Below, one piece after another: positions 24,630 through 34,019 of a stretch of DNA of 64,000 nt. The DNA is from JAJZEO01 sp964350315. Its GTDB lineage: Bacteria > Chlamydiota > Chlamydiia > Chlamydiales > 2-12-FULL-49-11. The notes under the pieces are model-generated. The model had not been told where the DNA came from, did not search any database, and saw only the letters and a program-made list of their open reading frames with translations. The stretch lies in assembly GCA_964350315.1 (NCBI GenBank), contig CAYGJD010000007.1, positions 26,606-90,605 of the forward strand. Direction: 5' to 3'. Each line of letters begins with the position of its first letter. Position 1 is the first letter of the stretch. The position numbers and the translations under genes are program-made.

Positions 24630-25529
24630 CTATTTGGGAGATAGGGATGCTTCTGGCAATCGGTAGAAGACAACTTTTGTGCCGTAGTTGACAGGAACCT
24701 GGTTAATCGGGTGTAGATGAACAAACTCATTGTTAATCCCTAACTTAGATAACACTCTTCCATCTGCTTGGTAAACGCCAACATGCTGGGGGATTCCTGA
24801 ATCATTTCGATATACTACAAGATCGTTTGCAGTTGGGGCATCAATTTGTTGGGCTTTTAGTCTTTTTTGCACGAAAGTTTCAATTCGATCAATTTCAGTG
24901 CCTTCTCCAGTTTTTTTAGCGCCAATTCGTTTTAATGCAAAATGTGAACAAGAGATGAAACCATCAGCCCCAATAAGATCTTCTGTCTTTGTCATTCGCA
25001 TGTGTGTGGTATAGAGTTGGTTCATTATTCCTACAGCTACATCAGCCATCCAGCGATCTAATTTCTCTTTGGTGTCATCTACGCTGAAATAAACACGCTT
25101 GCCTGGTTTGCTTGGGTCGGTCGGCATAATCACATTTGGAGGAAGAACTACAGTGCCGAATAGATGTGTCTCTATAGTTTCTCGGATCTTTTTAATTGTA
25201 GATATATATATCTTAATATCAATGGGCCCAAATCGTTCTAATTCCACTAGAGTTAATTTAGAGATTCCAATAATTTCTTTTATGCATTCATCAAGTTCAG
25301 CTTTAGTGTTAATGGCAAAAACTGGAGAAAATGAATTTGGCAGCTTAACTATAGCCATTTTTTGAATATTATTGATAAATGGAGAGATTACAGTGCCAAA
25401 CAAAGTAGTTAATACTTGAGCGCTAGGATCTGTAGTTGTAGATCGTGTGTCTAGAGGAAAAACGCCCCCATCTATCATATCTAAAAGACCGTTGTGAGAT
25501 ATTGCTGCTGGTGCTGCTGCTTCTGCCAT
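24630..25529 (-). CDS. Ala-rich-start protein with NlpC/P60-like C-terminal domain
   Basis: ATG 25529 follows a clean AAGGAG site, giving 299 residues. The N-terminus is Ala-rich (AEAAAPAAISHNG). The first two thirds have no recognised domain. The last 110 residues resemble a papain-like NlpC/P60 fold: DGFISCSHFALKRIG would carry the catalytic Cys, and NDLVVYRNDSGIPQHVGVYQ the catalytic His, followed by GRVLSKLG. If correct, it is a cysteine peptidase or amidase. No signal peptide is seen, so it may act in the cytosol or be exported by a specialised system (inference). Confidence 0.55.
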   Translation of the reverse strand: MAEAAAPAAISHNGLLDMIDGGVFPLDTRSTTTDPSAQVLTTLFGTVISPFINNIQKMAIVKLPNSFSPVFAINTKAELDECIKEIIGISKLTLVELERFGPIDIKIYISTIKKIRETIETHLFGTVVLPPNVIMPTDPSKPGKRVYFSVDDTKEKLDRWMADVAVGIMNQLYTTHMRMTKTEDLIGADGFISCSHFALKRIGAKKTGEGTEIDRIETFVQKRLKAQQIDAPTANDLVVYRNDSGIPQHVGVYQADGRVLSKLGINNEFVHLHPINQVPVNYGTKVVFYRLPEASLSPK

Positions 25530-25600
25530 TGTATTCTCCTTTGTTTTGAAAGTATTATGACATAGTAACATCTAATTGTCAATTAAACGGAAAATCATAA

Positions 25601-26089
25601 TTACAGGATGTCTTTAAGTGCGCCATGCTCTTTAAATAATATTTTGTATTTTTGTTGAGTCTCAGCGGGGAAATTTTTGTCTTCTAAGATAATTTGCTCA
25701 TAAATCTGATCTAGGAAAGAGGCTTTTCTTTGCCCGGAAAGAATAAACAATTCTGTGAGCTTAATGTCTTGCATTTGAACAGATTTTACAAAGGCATTTT
25801 CAAATTCGATCCAATAGTATTGTTTTGCAAGTGTATCAAAAATGTTGTTGAAGAAGTCAGGATCCTCTGTTTTAATTGCGCGAATATAGAAATTTTCCCA
25901 GTATTCATGATCACATTCACCGAGAAGATGAGTTTTTGTTTCAATCAGTGATGAAAAAAGATCAGAGTCTTTTGTTTCAATTGCGAAATCAACTTGATGT
26001 TGAAACTCTTGCACAATTTCTTCTGGAGTTGCAGAGAAAAGTGAACAAGAAAGTAGTAGAGAACTGATTATAAGGATAAGTTTTTTCAT
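25601..26089 (-). CDS. Small exported hypothetical protein
   Basis: A 162-residue protein with a typical signal peptide (KKLILIISSLLLSCSLFSA; the Cys could make it a lipoprotein). The mature part is mostly acidic and helical, with aromatic repeats such as WENFYIRAIKTEDPDFFNNI and WIEFENAFVKSVQMQDI. These look like two related helical units of about 40 residues. The family is not recognised. It is 71 bases upstream of the Ala-rich protein on the same strand. Confidence 0.6.
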   Translation of the reverse strand: MKKLILIISSLLLSCSLFSATPEEIVQEFQHQVDFAIETKDSDLFSSLIETKTHLLGECDHEYWENFYIRAIKTEDPDFFNNIFDTLAKQYYWIEFENAFVKSVQMQDIKLTELFILSGQRKASFLDQIYEQIILEDKNFPAETQQKYKILFKEHGALKDIL

Positions 26090-26233
26090 AAATGTTCCTA
26101 ATTTGATTGGTAAGTGAATTGAATAGAGAATTTTAACATGATCTTAATGTCAAATCAAGGTCGTTTTTTTTAAAGAAAAAGGTGTAAAAAAAAGATGTGA
26201 TTTGACATTAGAAGAATAACTTCGGGGGAATGT

Positions 26234-27256
26234 ATGAAGCGCCTAATTGCTCTTTTATGTCTTATTTCAGGGAATTGCTTTGCATGTACAGATTTTATTC
26301 TTACAGATGAGAATAAGGATTGTGTTGTTGGCAGGTCAATGGAATTTGCTGTCGATCTTAAATCAGAGATTGTTTTTGTTGAAAGAGGTCCGATACAAAT
26401 TACGAAAATAGGAAATAAAGAGGCTTTTAGTTGGAGGCGTAAGCATTCATTTTTAGGGTTAACTGCTCTTGGGATTGATAAGTTAATTGTGGATGGGGTG
26501 AATGAAGTAGGACTTTCTATTGGATTTTTATGGCTACCTGGAACTGAATATCCCAAAATTCCAGCAAATAAACTGAATCAGACTATTCCTTTAGAAAATC
26601 TCGGTGGTTGGATTTTATCTACTTGTGCAACTGTTGAAGAAGTAAAAAAGATTCTGCCTCAGGTTTATATTAAGGGAGACAATCTTCCAGAAATTAATCA
26701 AATTCCACCACTACATATTTCTATTCATGATAGATCTGGAAAAAGCATCGTTGTGGAATTCATTAAAGGAAAAATAGAAATTTCAGACAATCCAGTGGGT
26801 GTGTTAACAAATGACCCAACCTTTGATTGGCAAGTCACAAACTTACGTAATTATATAAATCTTGTTGCCCAAAATGCTGCGTCACAAACAATAGAAGGGG
26901 TAGAGATACTTCCTACAGGACAAGGAACAGGTATGCGTGGATTGCCTGGAGATTGGACACCGCCCTCTCGTTTTGTGAAAATTGCATTACAAAAGACAAA
27001 TGTTCAACAAGCAAAAACAAGTGATGCAAATGTTAATTTAGCATTTCATTTGTTAAATACAGTCGATATCCCTCTTGGTGTGATTAAGGACTCCTCGGGG
27101 AAAAATTCTGATTACACTCAGTGGATCGTTGTTAAAGATCTAAAAAATTGTGCTTTGTATTTCAGAACTTATGACAACCAAAATATAGGTATGGTGACTC
27201 TTGAGGACTCTCTTCAAAAAGGGGTAAAAAACGTGAGTCTAAATACTCCGCAATAG
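26234..27256 (+). CDS. Choloylglycine hydrolase-family (linear amide C-N hydrolase) protein
   Basis: Ntn-hydrolase of 340 residues with a signal peptide ending at FA, directly followed by the catalytic Cys (CTDFILT at residue 18). Removal of the signal would expose the N-terminal nucleophile. Family marks are GRSMEFA (about 33-39), NEVGLSIGFLWLPGTEYP, and NPVGVLTNDPTFDWQVTNLR (Asn/Asp and Arg of the active site). Family members hydrolyse bile salts, penicillin V or N-acyl homoserine lactones; which applies is not visible. It lies immediately upstream of the efflux operon. Confidence 0.85.
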   Translation: MKRLIALLCLISGNCFACTDFILTDENKDCVVGRSMEFAVDLKSEIVFVERGPIQITKIGNKEAFSWRRKHSFLGLTALGIDKLIVDGVNEVGLSIGFLWLPGTEYPKIPANKLNQTIPLENLGGWILSTCATVEEVKKILPQVYIKGDNLPEINQIPPLHISIHDRSGKSIVVEFIKGKIEISDNPVGVLTNDPTFDWQVTNLRNYINLVAQNAASQTIEGVEILPTGQGTGMRGLPGDWTPPSRFVKIALQKTNVQQAKTSDANVNLAFHLLNTVDIPLGVIKDSSGKNSDYTQWIVVKDLKNCALYFRTYDNQNIGMVTLEDSLQKGVKNVSLNTPQ

Positions 27257-27313
27257 TTGAAGAATCTAGGGTTTTCTCTAGACAAAAAAGCTTTTTTCGG
27301 CCATTTCGAAGTT

Positions 27314-28747
27314 ATGAACAGATGGCTTTTGATACTATTTTTAATGACTTCTCTTTCTTCTTGTCTTTCGATGTCAAAAAAAGAACAAGAAAAGAACATG
27401 CTCAAACAACCCTCCCTCACAACTTCAGTTGAAAGCTCTCAAATGGGTCAGGAGTTTGTAAAAGGCAATTGGCCAAATGAAAAATGGTGGGAGACGTTTG
27501 AGTCAAATGAACTTTCTGCTCTGGTTGAATCAGCATTAGCAATGAATCCAACGATTGCAGGGGTCAAACAACGAGTAGATCTAGCAATTCAAGAGGCTGT
27601 AATCACCGCAAGCTCTCTTTATCCAACAATCTATCTGAATGGGGATGATAACGCATCGATTATCAGTAAAAATGGACTCTATAAAGCTTTAAATCCTTCT
27701 TTGAAAGAGAAGCAAAATTTAATTGATATTGGGCTTTCCTTTTTCTATGAATTTGACTTTTGGAGTAAGTATCGAAATTTAACTCGTTCAGCTGAGGTGA
27801 AAAAACAAGCTCAGTATGCAGAATACAAACAAGCTGAATTGATTGTTTCAACTTCAATAGCGCAATCTTATTTTGCTCTAAAGACGTCTCTTTTGAAAAG
27901 AGATCTCTATCAGCGGCTTACACTTGTAAGAAAAAAATATTTAGCTTTGCAGACTCTTCTAAATAAAAAAGCTTTGTTATCTCGGATTCCTCAAACATAT
28001 TCCCATGAAAAGTATCTTGCTGCTAAGAAGGCCGTTTCTCAGATCGAGAAAGAAATTGCTGTGATAAAGCACATGATCAATATTATGCGTGGTACCGGCC
28101 CTGATGATGTGCTCGATATTGATGATGGATGTTTGAGTTTTAATCACAAAATTGAAATTCCTGAAACTCTAAATTTAGAATTGGTAGCAAGAAGACCTGA
28201 CTTAATGGCTGCGATTTTAAGAGCTAAAGCGCTTTCATTTGAAGTGGGTGCGGCAATTGCTGATTTTTTTCCGAATATCAATTTAAAGATGTTACTTGGG
28301 CTAGAGGCAACGGGAAACCACAATATATTTGATATGTCAAGTGGTCAAACAAATTTAGTGCCAGCGTTCAGCTTGCCTATCTTTACTGCAGGGGCAATTC
28401 GGGCTAATGTCCGTGGAAAAAAGGCTATGTTTCAACAGGCTGTTTTTGAGTATAACGAACTTCTTTTAAGAAGCACTCAAGAGATTGCTGATGCACTATC
28501 AATTCTAGATGATGTTTTTCAAAAGAAAGAAGATCAAGTTCAGATTGTTGAGCAGGCCGATCTTCGTTTTGATATTATCACTTTAAAGCACCAAAAAGGG
28601 CTTGATAATCTTTTAACTGTTTATGAGAGTGAAGAAGAAGTGATTCTTACTAATCTAGCTGACATCGATCTTATCTTCGCTCAATATGCTGCTGCAATTA
28701 AGTTGATAAAGGCTCTTGGTGGGGGATATCACATTGAGTGCAAATGA
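27314..28747 (+). CDS. TolC/NodT-type outer-membrane efflux lipoprotein
   Basis: Outer-membrane channel of a tripartite exporter. ATG 27314 gives 477 residues with a lipoprotein signal (LLILFLMTSLSSC). Typical NodT-family signatures follow: NEKWWETFESNELSALVESA, then NPTIAGVKQRVDLA, and in the second half LVARRPDLMAAILRAKALSF and LGLEATG. Long helices with Ala/Gln-rich heptads alternate with beta-strand regions. A TTG-started extension of 19 residues is unlikely because it hides the lipobox. It is followed by the adaptor and the pump in the same direction. Confidence 0.88.
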   Translation: MNRWLLILFLMTSLSSCLSMSKKEQEKNMLKQPSLTTSVESSQMGQEFVKGNWPNEKWWETFESNELSALVESALAMNPTIAGVKQRVDLAIQEAVITASSLYPTIYLNGDDNASIISKNGLYKALNPSLKEKQNLIDIGLSFFYEFDFWSKYRNLTRSAEVKKQAQYAEYKQAELIVSTSIAQSYFALKTSLLKRDLYQRLTLVRKKYLALQTLLNKKALLSRIPQTYSHEKYLAAKKAVSQIEKEIAVIKHMINIMRGTGPDDVLDIDDGCLSFNHKIEIPETLNLELVARRPDLMAAILRAKALSFEVGAAIADFFPNINLKMLLGLEATGNHNIFDMSSGQTNLVPAFSLPIFTAGAIRANVRGKKAMFQQAVFEYNELLLRSTQEIADALSILDDVFQKKEDQVQIVEQADLRFDIITLKHQKGLDNLLTVYESEEEVILTNLADIDLIFAQYAAAIKLIKALGGGYHIECK

Positions 28748-29978
28748 AAGTGCAAAAGCGAGTAATAGCTGGTGGATCATTTTTTGGTCTATTGTTGGCT
28801 CTATACTTTTTTTGTTTGTGCTGATTTGGTTCTTCTATCTTAGGCATATTGCGTACACAGACGATGCATATGTGCATGGGAATAAGATTATTATCACACC
28901 AATGCAAGATGGCGTGATTGTACGAATTCATACGGATGACACTTTTCTAGTCGATCAAGGGCAGGTTATAGCAGAACTTGATCCAACCTATGCACTGATT
29001 GCTTTAAATAGAGCTCAAGAAAATCTTGCTAATGTTGTAAGAGAGCTATGTCAAGTCTTTCATAGAACTTTTTCTCTCCAAGCTGATATCGAAGCTCGTC
29101 TTGCTGATTTGGTGATTGCAAAGCAAGATTGGAATCACAGAATTGATGTGATAGAACAGGGTGGTGTCTCACTTGAAAACTTACAACATTCAGAGGCTGT
29201 TTTAAAGTCTGCCTTTTTCATGTTCAAGTCTGCAGAAAGTTTATATTTAAGAGAGAAAGCCTTGATTGATGAGACCTCGATTCGTAGCAATCCAATGGTG
29301 AAAAAAGCAGAAGATGAGTTGAAAGATGCTGTTGTAAGATTGTTTCGCACAAAAGTCTATGCTCCGAATAAAGGTTTAATCGCACAAAGAAATATTCAAG
29401 TCGGAATGCATGTGAAGGCTGGGGATCCGTTGATGAGTGTCATACCACTTGATCAGATTTGGATTAATGCCAACTACAAAGAGACCCAAATGGATAAGAT
29501 GCGTATTGGACAAACAGTTCAGGTGATGGCAGATCTCTACGGTTTTGGAGTGATCTTCCATGGAACAATCGTTGGTTTGCCAGGTGGTGCTGGAAATGCT
29601 TTTTCTCTCTTACCTCCTCAAAATCTTTCTGGAAACTGGATCAAAATTGTTCAAAGGCTTCCTGTTCGAATAGCTCTTAGACCAGAAGAGCTGAAAAGGC
29701 ATCCCCTGAGAATTGGTATGACGATGAGAGCTCTTACTGACCTTCGATTTAGTGGCGAAATTGTTCCTACAACTACAGTTGGTCCTTTGTATACCACTGA
29801 AATATTGCTTGAAGAGGAAAAGGGAGCTAAAGAAATGAGTGATGAAATCATTTCGGCTAACATTGACGCTAGTTTAAAACCATTTGAGCATGAAAAATTC
29901 ACGTCTGAATACATTCCATTTGCTGGGGAGCTAGAGCTACTCTTTGATGAAGAGGTTTCAATTGGGAACTATCAGTAA
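28734..29978 (+). CDS. EmrA/HlyD-type membrane fusion protein
   Basis: Periplasmic adaptor of the efflux complex. The likely TTG start at 28734 follows GGTGGGGGAT and overlaps the channel gene, giving 414 residues; an in-frame GTG at 28719 is an alternative. Features in order: one membrane helix (WWIIFWSIVGSILFLFVLIW), the biotinyl-lipoyl half YTDDAYVHGNKIIITPMQDG, a helical hairpin (about 95-215), the second lipoyl half VYAPNKGLIAQRNIQVGMHV, and the barrel segment IWINANYKETQMDKMRIGQ, which is typical of EmrA. The acidic C-terminal tail of about 60 residues is longer than in E. coli EmrA. Confidence 0.88.
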   Translation: MSANESAKASNSWWIIFWSIVGSILFLFVLIWFFYLRHIAYTDDAYVHGNKIIITPMQDGVIVRIHTDDTFLVDQGQVIAELDPTYALIALNRAQENLANVVRELCQVFHRTFSLQADIEARLADLVIAKQDWNHRIDVIEQGGVSLENLQHSEAVLKSAFFMFKSAESLYLREKALIDETSIRSNPMVKKAEDELKDAVVRLFRTKVYAPNKGLIAQRNIQVGMHVKAGDPLMSVIPLDQIWINANYKETQMDKMRIGQTVQVMADLYGFGVIFHGTIVGLPGGAGNAFSLLPPQNLSGNWIKIVQRLPVRIALRPEELKRHPLRIGMTMRALTDLRFSGEIVPTTTVGPLYTTEILLEEEKGAKEMSDEIISANIDASLKPFEHEKFTSEYIPFAGELELLFDEEVSIGNYQ

Positions 29979-31497
29979 TTGGATTCTTAAATATAGCGGA
30001 GTAGCGCTGGGAGCTACTTTGATCTATAGTTTTGGTTCTACGAGCATGGCAGCAAACTATATCATGAGCGATCTTGGCGGTGGCTATGATACAGCTGTTT
30101 ATGCTGTCTCCTTTTTTGGTATTGGGAATGCCTCAGGAATCCCATTAGGACTAACTTATGGAGGGCGTCTTGGTAGGGTAAACATGGTCTTGATGTGTGT
30201 GATTCTCTATATTACAATGACATTTCTTCTTGCGCTTGCGCCAAACTACCCGACGTTTCTAGTTTTTAGGTTTATCCAAGGTTTTTCATCTGGGCCTTTG
30301 TTGATTTTGCTTCCCTCTTTAGTTGGGACAATGTCGACATTTGAAACAAAGAAAAAATTTACGACAAATTACGCTTTCATATTCATTTTCGTATCGATTT
30401 TAACAGTTTGTATTGGAGGCATTCTTGCCTATGAGTGTCATTGGCGTTTAATTTTTGTTATTGAGGGGATGCTTCCTTTAACTTTTGCTACCTTGCTTTT
30501 TAAATCACTTGGTAATAAGGAGTTTGAGGTCGATCGCAATCAATTCCATGTATTTGGTTATATTTCCTATTTACTCTCACTTTGGAGTTTTTCTCTGTTT
30601 GTTGTCATGGGTCAGCAACTTGATTGGTTAACATCATATTTCATGAGATGGATGGTTTTAATCTTTGTCATAGCATTTCCCTATTTTGTTCTTCAGACAA
30701 GACATCATCCTCACCCAATCATCAATTTTAGTGTTCTTAAGTCTCTAAGATTAGCAGTGTCTTTAGTTCAAGTTGCAGTCCTCTTTGGCTTGTACTATGG
30801 GATGGTTTTTTTACTTGCTCAATGGCTCCACCTATTTGTGAATTATACTCCAATTTGGATTACTACAATGTTGGGAGCAATGCTTCTTGCTGCAATAACT
30901 GTTTTTTCATTCATTTTTAAGTTGAAAGTTTCAAATTCACCTATTGTTCTTGTTATTGGAATATTGTTTTTTCTATTTTCGTCCTATTTGACAATGCATT
31001 TTAACGTTGAAGTGAATTTTGGACGAGTCGCTTTTTCAAGAGTAATGGCTGGAATAGGACTTGCGATGTTTTTACCGCCTCTTGTCTATATGATCTTGTG
31101 TGAGTGCGCAGCCGAGTTAGGTCATCACGGATTAGCACTTTTTCAGATGACAAGAACCTTTAGTTGCTCAATTGGAATTTCTCTCTTTGCTACAATTTGG
31201 GAACGACGAAAAGTCTTCTATCATGAAAGACTAGGGGGGTATTTAACCCCATTTTCTGAGAAAGTTGCCTATTTCTATGATCAAACCAAGAACTATTTCT
31301 TATCTCCTGATATGAGTAAGGGGGCGCTCAACGAAGCTCTCACAAAACAATCTACCGCTCTTGCCGTAGCAGATTGCTTCTATCTTATGACGATTATATA
31401 CGCGATCTTGTTGATCATGCTAATATCTTTTTTGTTTTATGAAAAAAGACATCTTGTTGTCAGAAGAGATGATCAACCTCTTCCTGATAAGAGATAA
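29947..31497 (+). CDS. EmrB/QacA-type (DHA2) MFS efflux pump
   Basis: A 14-helix drug-proton antiporter of 516 residues. YIMSDLGGGYDTAVY replaces the usual YIAGDLGATP loop of DHA2 pumps. Motif A is degenerate (LTYGGRLGRVNMVLM), and VFRFIQGFSSGPLLILLPSL covers helix 4. It overlaps the adaptor gene by about 32 bases, so the NodT-EmrA-EmrB trio is one operon. The start could also be TTG 29962, which has a better-placed AAGAGG. The altered motif A may change substrate or coupling. Confidence 0.82.
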   Translation: MKRFQLGTISNWILKYSGVALGATLIYSFGSTSMAANYIMSDLGGGYDTAVYAVSFFGIGNASGIPLGLTYGGRLGRVNMVLMCVILYITMTFLLALAPNYPTFLVFRFIQGFSSGPLLILLPSLVGTMSTFETKKKFTTNYAFIFIFVSILTVCIGGILAYECHWRLIFVIEGMLPLTFATLLFKSLGNKEFEVDRNQFHVFGYISYLLSLWSFSLFVVMGQQLDWLTSYFMRWMVLIFVIAFPYFVLQTRHHPHPIINFSVLKSLRLAVSLVQVAVLFGLYYGMVFLLAQWLHLFVNYTPIWITTMLGAMLLAAITVFSFIFKLKVSNSPIVLVIGILFFLFSSYLTMHFNVEVNFGRVAFSRVMAGIGLAMFLPPLVYMILCECAAELGHHGLALFQMTRTFSCSIGISLFATIWERRKVFYHERLGGYLTPFSEKVAYFYDQTKNYFLSPDMSKGALNEALTKQSTALAVADCFYLMTIIYAILLIMLISFLFYEKRHLVVRRDDQPLPDKR

Positions 31498-31582
31498 TCC
31501 ACATATTGTTATCCTGATTTTTCATCGAAATGAATCATTCCTTTTTATATGATTACGGAAAAAATACAAAAATCTGGGATTT

Positions 31583-33064
31583 ATGAAAAAAACATCTAGA
31601 ACTATGGCAGTGATTGGAATTCTTTTAGGAATGGCCGTCTTGGCTGCTGGTTGGTCGAGTATCAATATGTCGCTTGGAACGATTCAAAGTGAACTTGGGG
31701 CGAGCGTATTGCAACTGCAGTGGATGATGAACCTTTATGGAATTTCGATTTGTATTGCTCTTTTGCCCATTGGAAAGCTTGGTGACGCATATGGCAGAAA
31801 GTGGTTTTTTATGGCAGGCCTTATTGGCTTTGTCTTCACTTGTTTAGGGGCAGGCTCTGCCCAATCGCCTGCATATGTGATAGGTTTTATGTCACTTTTT
31901 GGCTTCTCTGGGGCGTGTGTGTTGACTCTATCGCAAGCGCTGATCGTTCATCAATTCCCAGAAAATCAGAAGTCTAAAGCAATTGCAATTTGGGCGACTT
32001 TCACTTCGATAGCACTGGCGTTAGGTCCTATTCTTGGTGGGGTTGTCATTCGGTATTTAAGTTGGAGATGGGTTTTTTTCATCAACGTGCCGATTGCAAT
32101 CGCGGCTTTAATACTGGTCTATTTCTTTGTGAAAAAGGAAGAGGCTCATTCAGCTCATTGTGAGTGGAGTGGCGTTTTGTTGCTTGCTTTAATCGTGGGA
32201 GGCTTAGTCAGCGCAATTTTACAAGGACCTGCATGGGGATGGGGATCTTGGGAGGTTGTCTCTTTATTTGCCATATCTTTTGCGGCTCTTGTCTTGTTTA
32301 TTCTTCTTGAGAGAAGGAGTAAAGAACCATTATTTCAGACGAAGTTATTTGCAAATCGTGGATTTCTTTTTGCCTCGATCTGTAATGGTTGTATCATTGG
32401 ATTTGTCTGGTCTATCTTCTTCTTCCTTCCTCTTTTTTTGCAGAATGAAAAAGGAGCAACATCTCTTCAAGCTGGCTTTAAAATGCTTTTGATTACAATA
32501 CCTGTAGCAGGATTCTCAATGTTAGTAGCTAAGCTCTATGAAAGAATTGGAGCAAAACTTCTTCTTGTCGTGGGATTTTTGATACTGTTCTCATCTGTTT
32601 TTTTTCAGAAGCAGTTGCCGATTGAAGTGTTTTGTTTGATGATTGGATGTGGTTGGGTGTTAACTTGGGGACCATCCACATCAAAAGCTCTCTCATCACT
32701 ACCTTATAAAATGGCAGGGATTGCATCAGGAATGTTTATGACACTCCAGGAGATCGGGGGAGTTGTGGGTCTTGCTATTGCTGGCGTTGCTTTTCGAGTT
32801 GGAACAAAACGCCATTTAGCTCCGCATATGAATGAGATCCAGAATGTACTTCAGTCTCGTTCTGATGCTCTCATCTCTGATCCAATAGCAGCAGAAAAAA
32901 TCGTTGGGAGTGATTCACCGGTACTTGCTTGGTTACACCAGGGATTTAATACCGGGTATGAAGATATGATGCTCTTTCTCTCTGTATTAATGCTACTTGC
33001 AGTGTTATCAGCCTTGTTATTGCCAAAACACGTGAAAATACAGAAAATTGAAGGGAGGAGTTAG
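31583..33064 (+). CDS. Second DHA2-family MFS transporter
   Basis: A 493-residue, 14-helix major facilitator. Helix 1 has the family D1-like segment (INMSLGTIQSELGASVLQLQ) then WMMNLYGISICIALLPIGKL. Motif A is intact (GKLGDAYGRKWFF), and motif C is visible in helix 5 (LALGPILGGVVI), marking an exporter. It resembles QacA/Smv-type multidrug pumps. It lies 85 bases after the EmrB-like gene and overlaps the upstream region of the following dehydratase gene, so it could be co-expressed with both. Confidence 0.82.
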   Translation: MKKTSRTMAVIGILLGMAVLAAGWSSINMSLGTIQSELGASVLQLQWMMNLYGISICIALLPIGKLGDAYGRKWFFMAGLIGFVFTCLGAGSAQSPAYVIGFMSLFGFSGACVLTLSQALIVHQFPENQKSKAIAIWATFTSIALALGPILGGVVIRYLSWRWVFFINVPIAIAALILVYFFVKKEEAHSAHCEWSGVLLLALIVGGLVSAILQGPAWGWGSWEVVSLFAISFAALVLFILLERRSKEPLFQTKLFANRGFLFASICNGCIIGFVWSIFFFLPLFLQNEKGATSLQAGFKMLLITIPVAGFSMLVAKLYERIGAKLLLVVGFLILFSSVFFQKQLPIEVFCLMIGCGWVLTWGPSTSKALSSLPYKMAGIASGMFMTLQEIGGVVGLAIAGVAFRVGTKRHLAPHMNEIQNVLQSRSDALISDPIAAEKIVGSDSPVLAWLHQGFNTGYEDMMLFLSVLMLLAVLSALLLPKHVKIQKIEGRS

Positions 33065-33065
33065 C

Positions 33066-34019
33066 ATGAAAGATCTCGTTGATCAGGCGAATAAATTTCT
33101 TCAGGGAAAAATTAGAAAGACTCCTGTTGAATTCTCACCTCAACTATCAACTCTTATGGGTAGTCCTGTTTATTTAAAGCTTGAGTGCTTGCAGTTGACT
33201 GGTTCTTTTAAAATTCGAGGAGCGCTTTTCTATCTATCTACATTAAGTGTAGTAGAGAAAAAGCAGGGTGTTGCAGCATGTTCTGCCGGAAATCATGGCC
33301 TTGGTGTTGCTTATGCAGCAAAAGAATTAGGAGTGCCTTGTACAATTTATGTAACTCAAAGTGTTGACCAGGCTAAATATGATAAACTAGTAGAGCTTGG
33401 GGCCCGGGTGGTTAAATCTAAATTCCCCGGATATGATGACACTTTAGAATGGGCAACTCAAGAAGCAAAAAAGATCAATGTTTCTATTGTTCCCGCTTAT
33501 GATGATGAAAAAATCATGGCTGCAAATGGGGGAACTCTTGCAACAGAGGTTTTGGAGCAAGTTAAAGAGGTAACAAATTTTGTTCTTCCAATGGGTGGAG
33601 GAGGGTTGTCAGCTGGCTTTTCATTTGTTGTAAAAGAAAAAAATCCTAAATCAAAAATAGCTGTTTGTCAACTTGCTGATTCACCCGCCTTTCAACTCTC
33701 TCTTGAGAAGGATAAAGCAATCACCCGTATGCCTTCGATTGAAACACTTGCTGGCGGTATTGAAGGTGGTTTAGGGGAAAAGTGTTTTGATGTATTAAAG
33801 TCGCGAGTGAGTAGTGTTGCTCTTGTTAAGGAAAATGAGCTTAGGGAAAGTGTTTGTTGGTTGTTAAAAAATCACCAATATTTGATAGAACCATCATCAG
33901 CTGTTGCTCTTGCGGGATGTCTTTATGGTCATATTCAAACTAACGGCCCTACAGTCATTGTTTTATCAGGAAGAAACGTAAGTTTTTCAACTATTAAGCT
34001 TCTGGTAGAGTCGCATTAA
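33066..34019 (+). CDS. PLP-dependent threonine/serine dehydratase-like enzyme
   Basis: Fold-type II PLP enzyme of 317 residues, starting at ATG 33066 after GGGAGGAG. TGSFKIRGALFYLS carries the Schiff-base Lys, ACSAGNHGLGVAYAAKELG the substrate and phosphate loop, and PMGGGGLSAGFSF the PLP phosphate loop. There is no C-terminal ACT domain, so it corresponds to the catabolic form of threonine deaminase or serine racemase/dehydratase. It would yield 2-oxobutyrate or pyruvate plus ammonia. The 3' end overlaps the convergent S9 peptidase by 26 bases. Confidence 0.85.
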   Translation: MKDLVDQANKFLQGKIRKTPVEFSPQLSTLMGSPVYLKLECLQLTGSFKIRGALFYLSTLSVVEKKQGVAACSAGNHGLGVAYAAKELGVPCTIYVTQSVDQAKYDKLVELGARVVKSKFPGYDDTLEWATQEAKKINVSIVPAYDDEKIMAANGGTLATEVLEQVKEVTNFVLPMGGGGLSAGFSFVVKEKNPKSKIAVCQLADSPAFQLSLEKDKAITRMPSIETLAGGIEGGLGEKCFDVLKSRVSSVALVKENELRESVCWLLKNHQYLIEPSSAVALAGCLYGHIQTNGPTVIVLSGRNVSFSTIKLLVESH

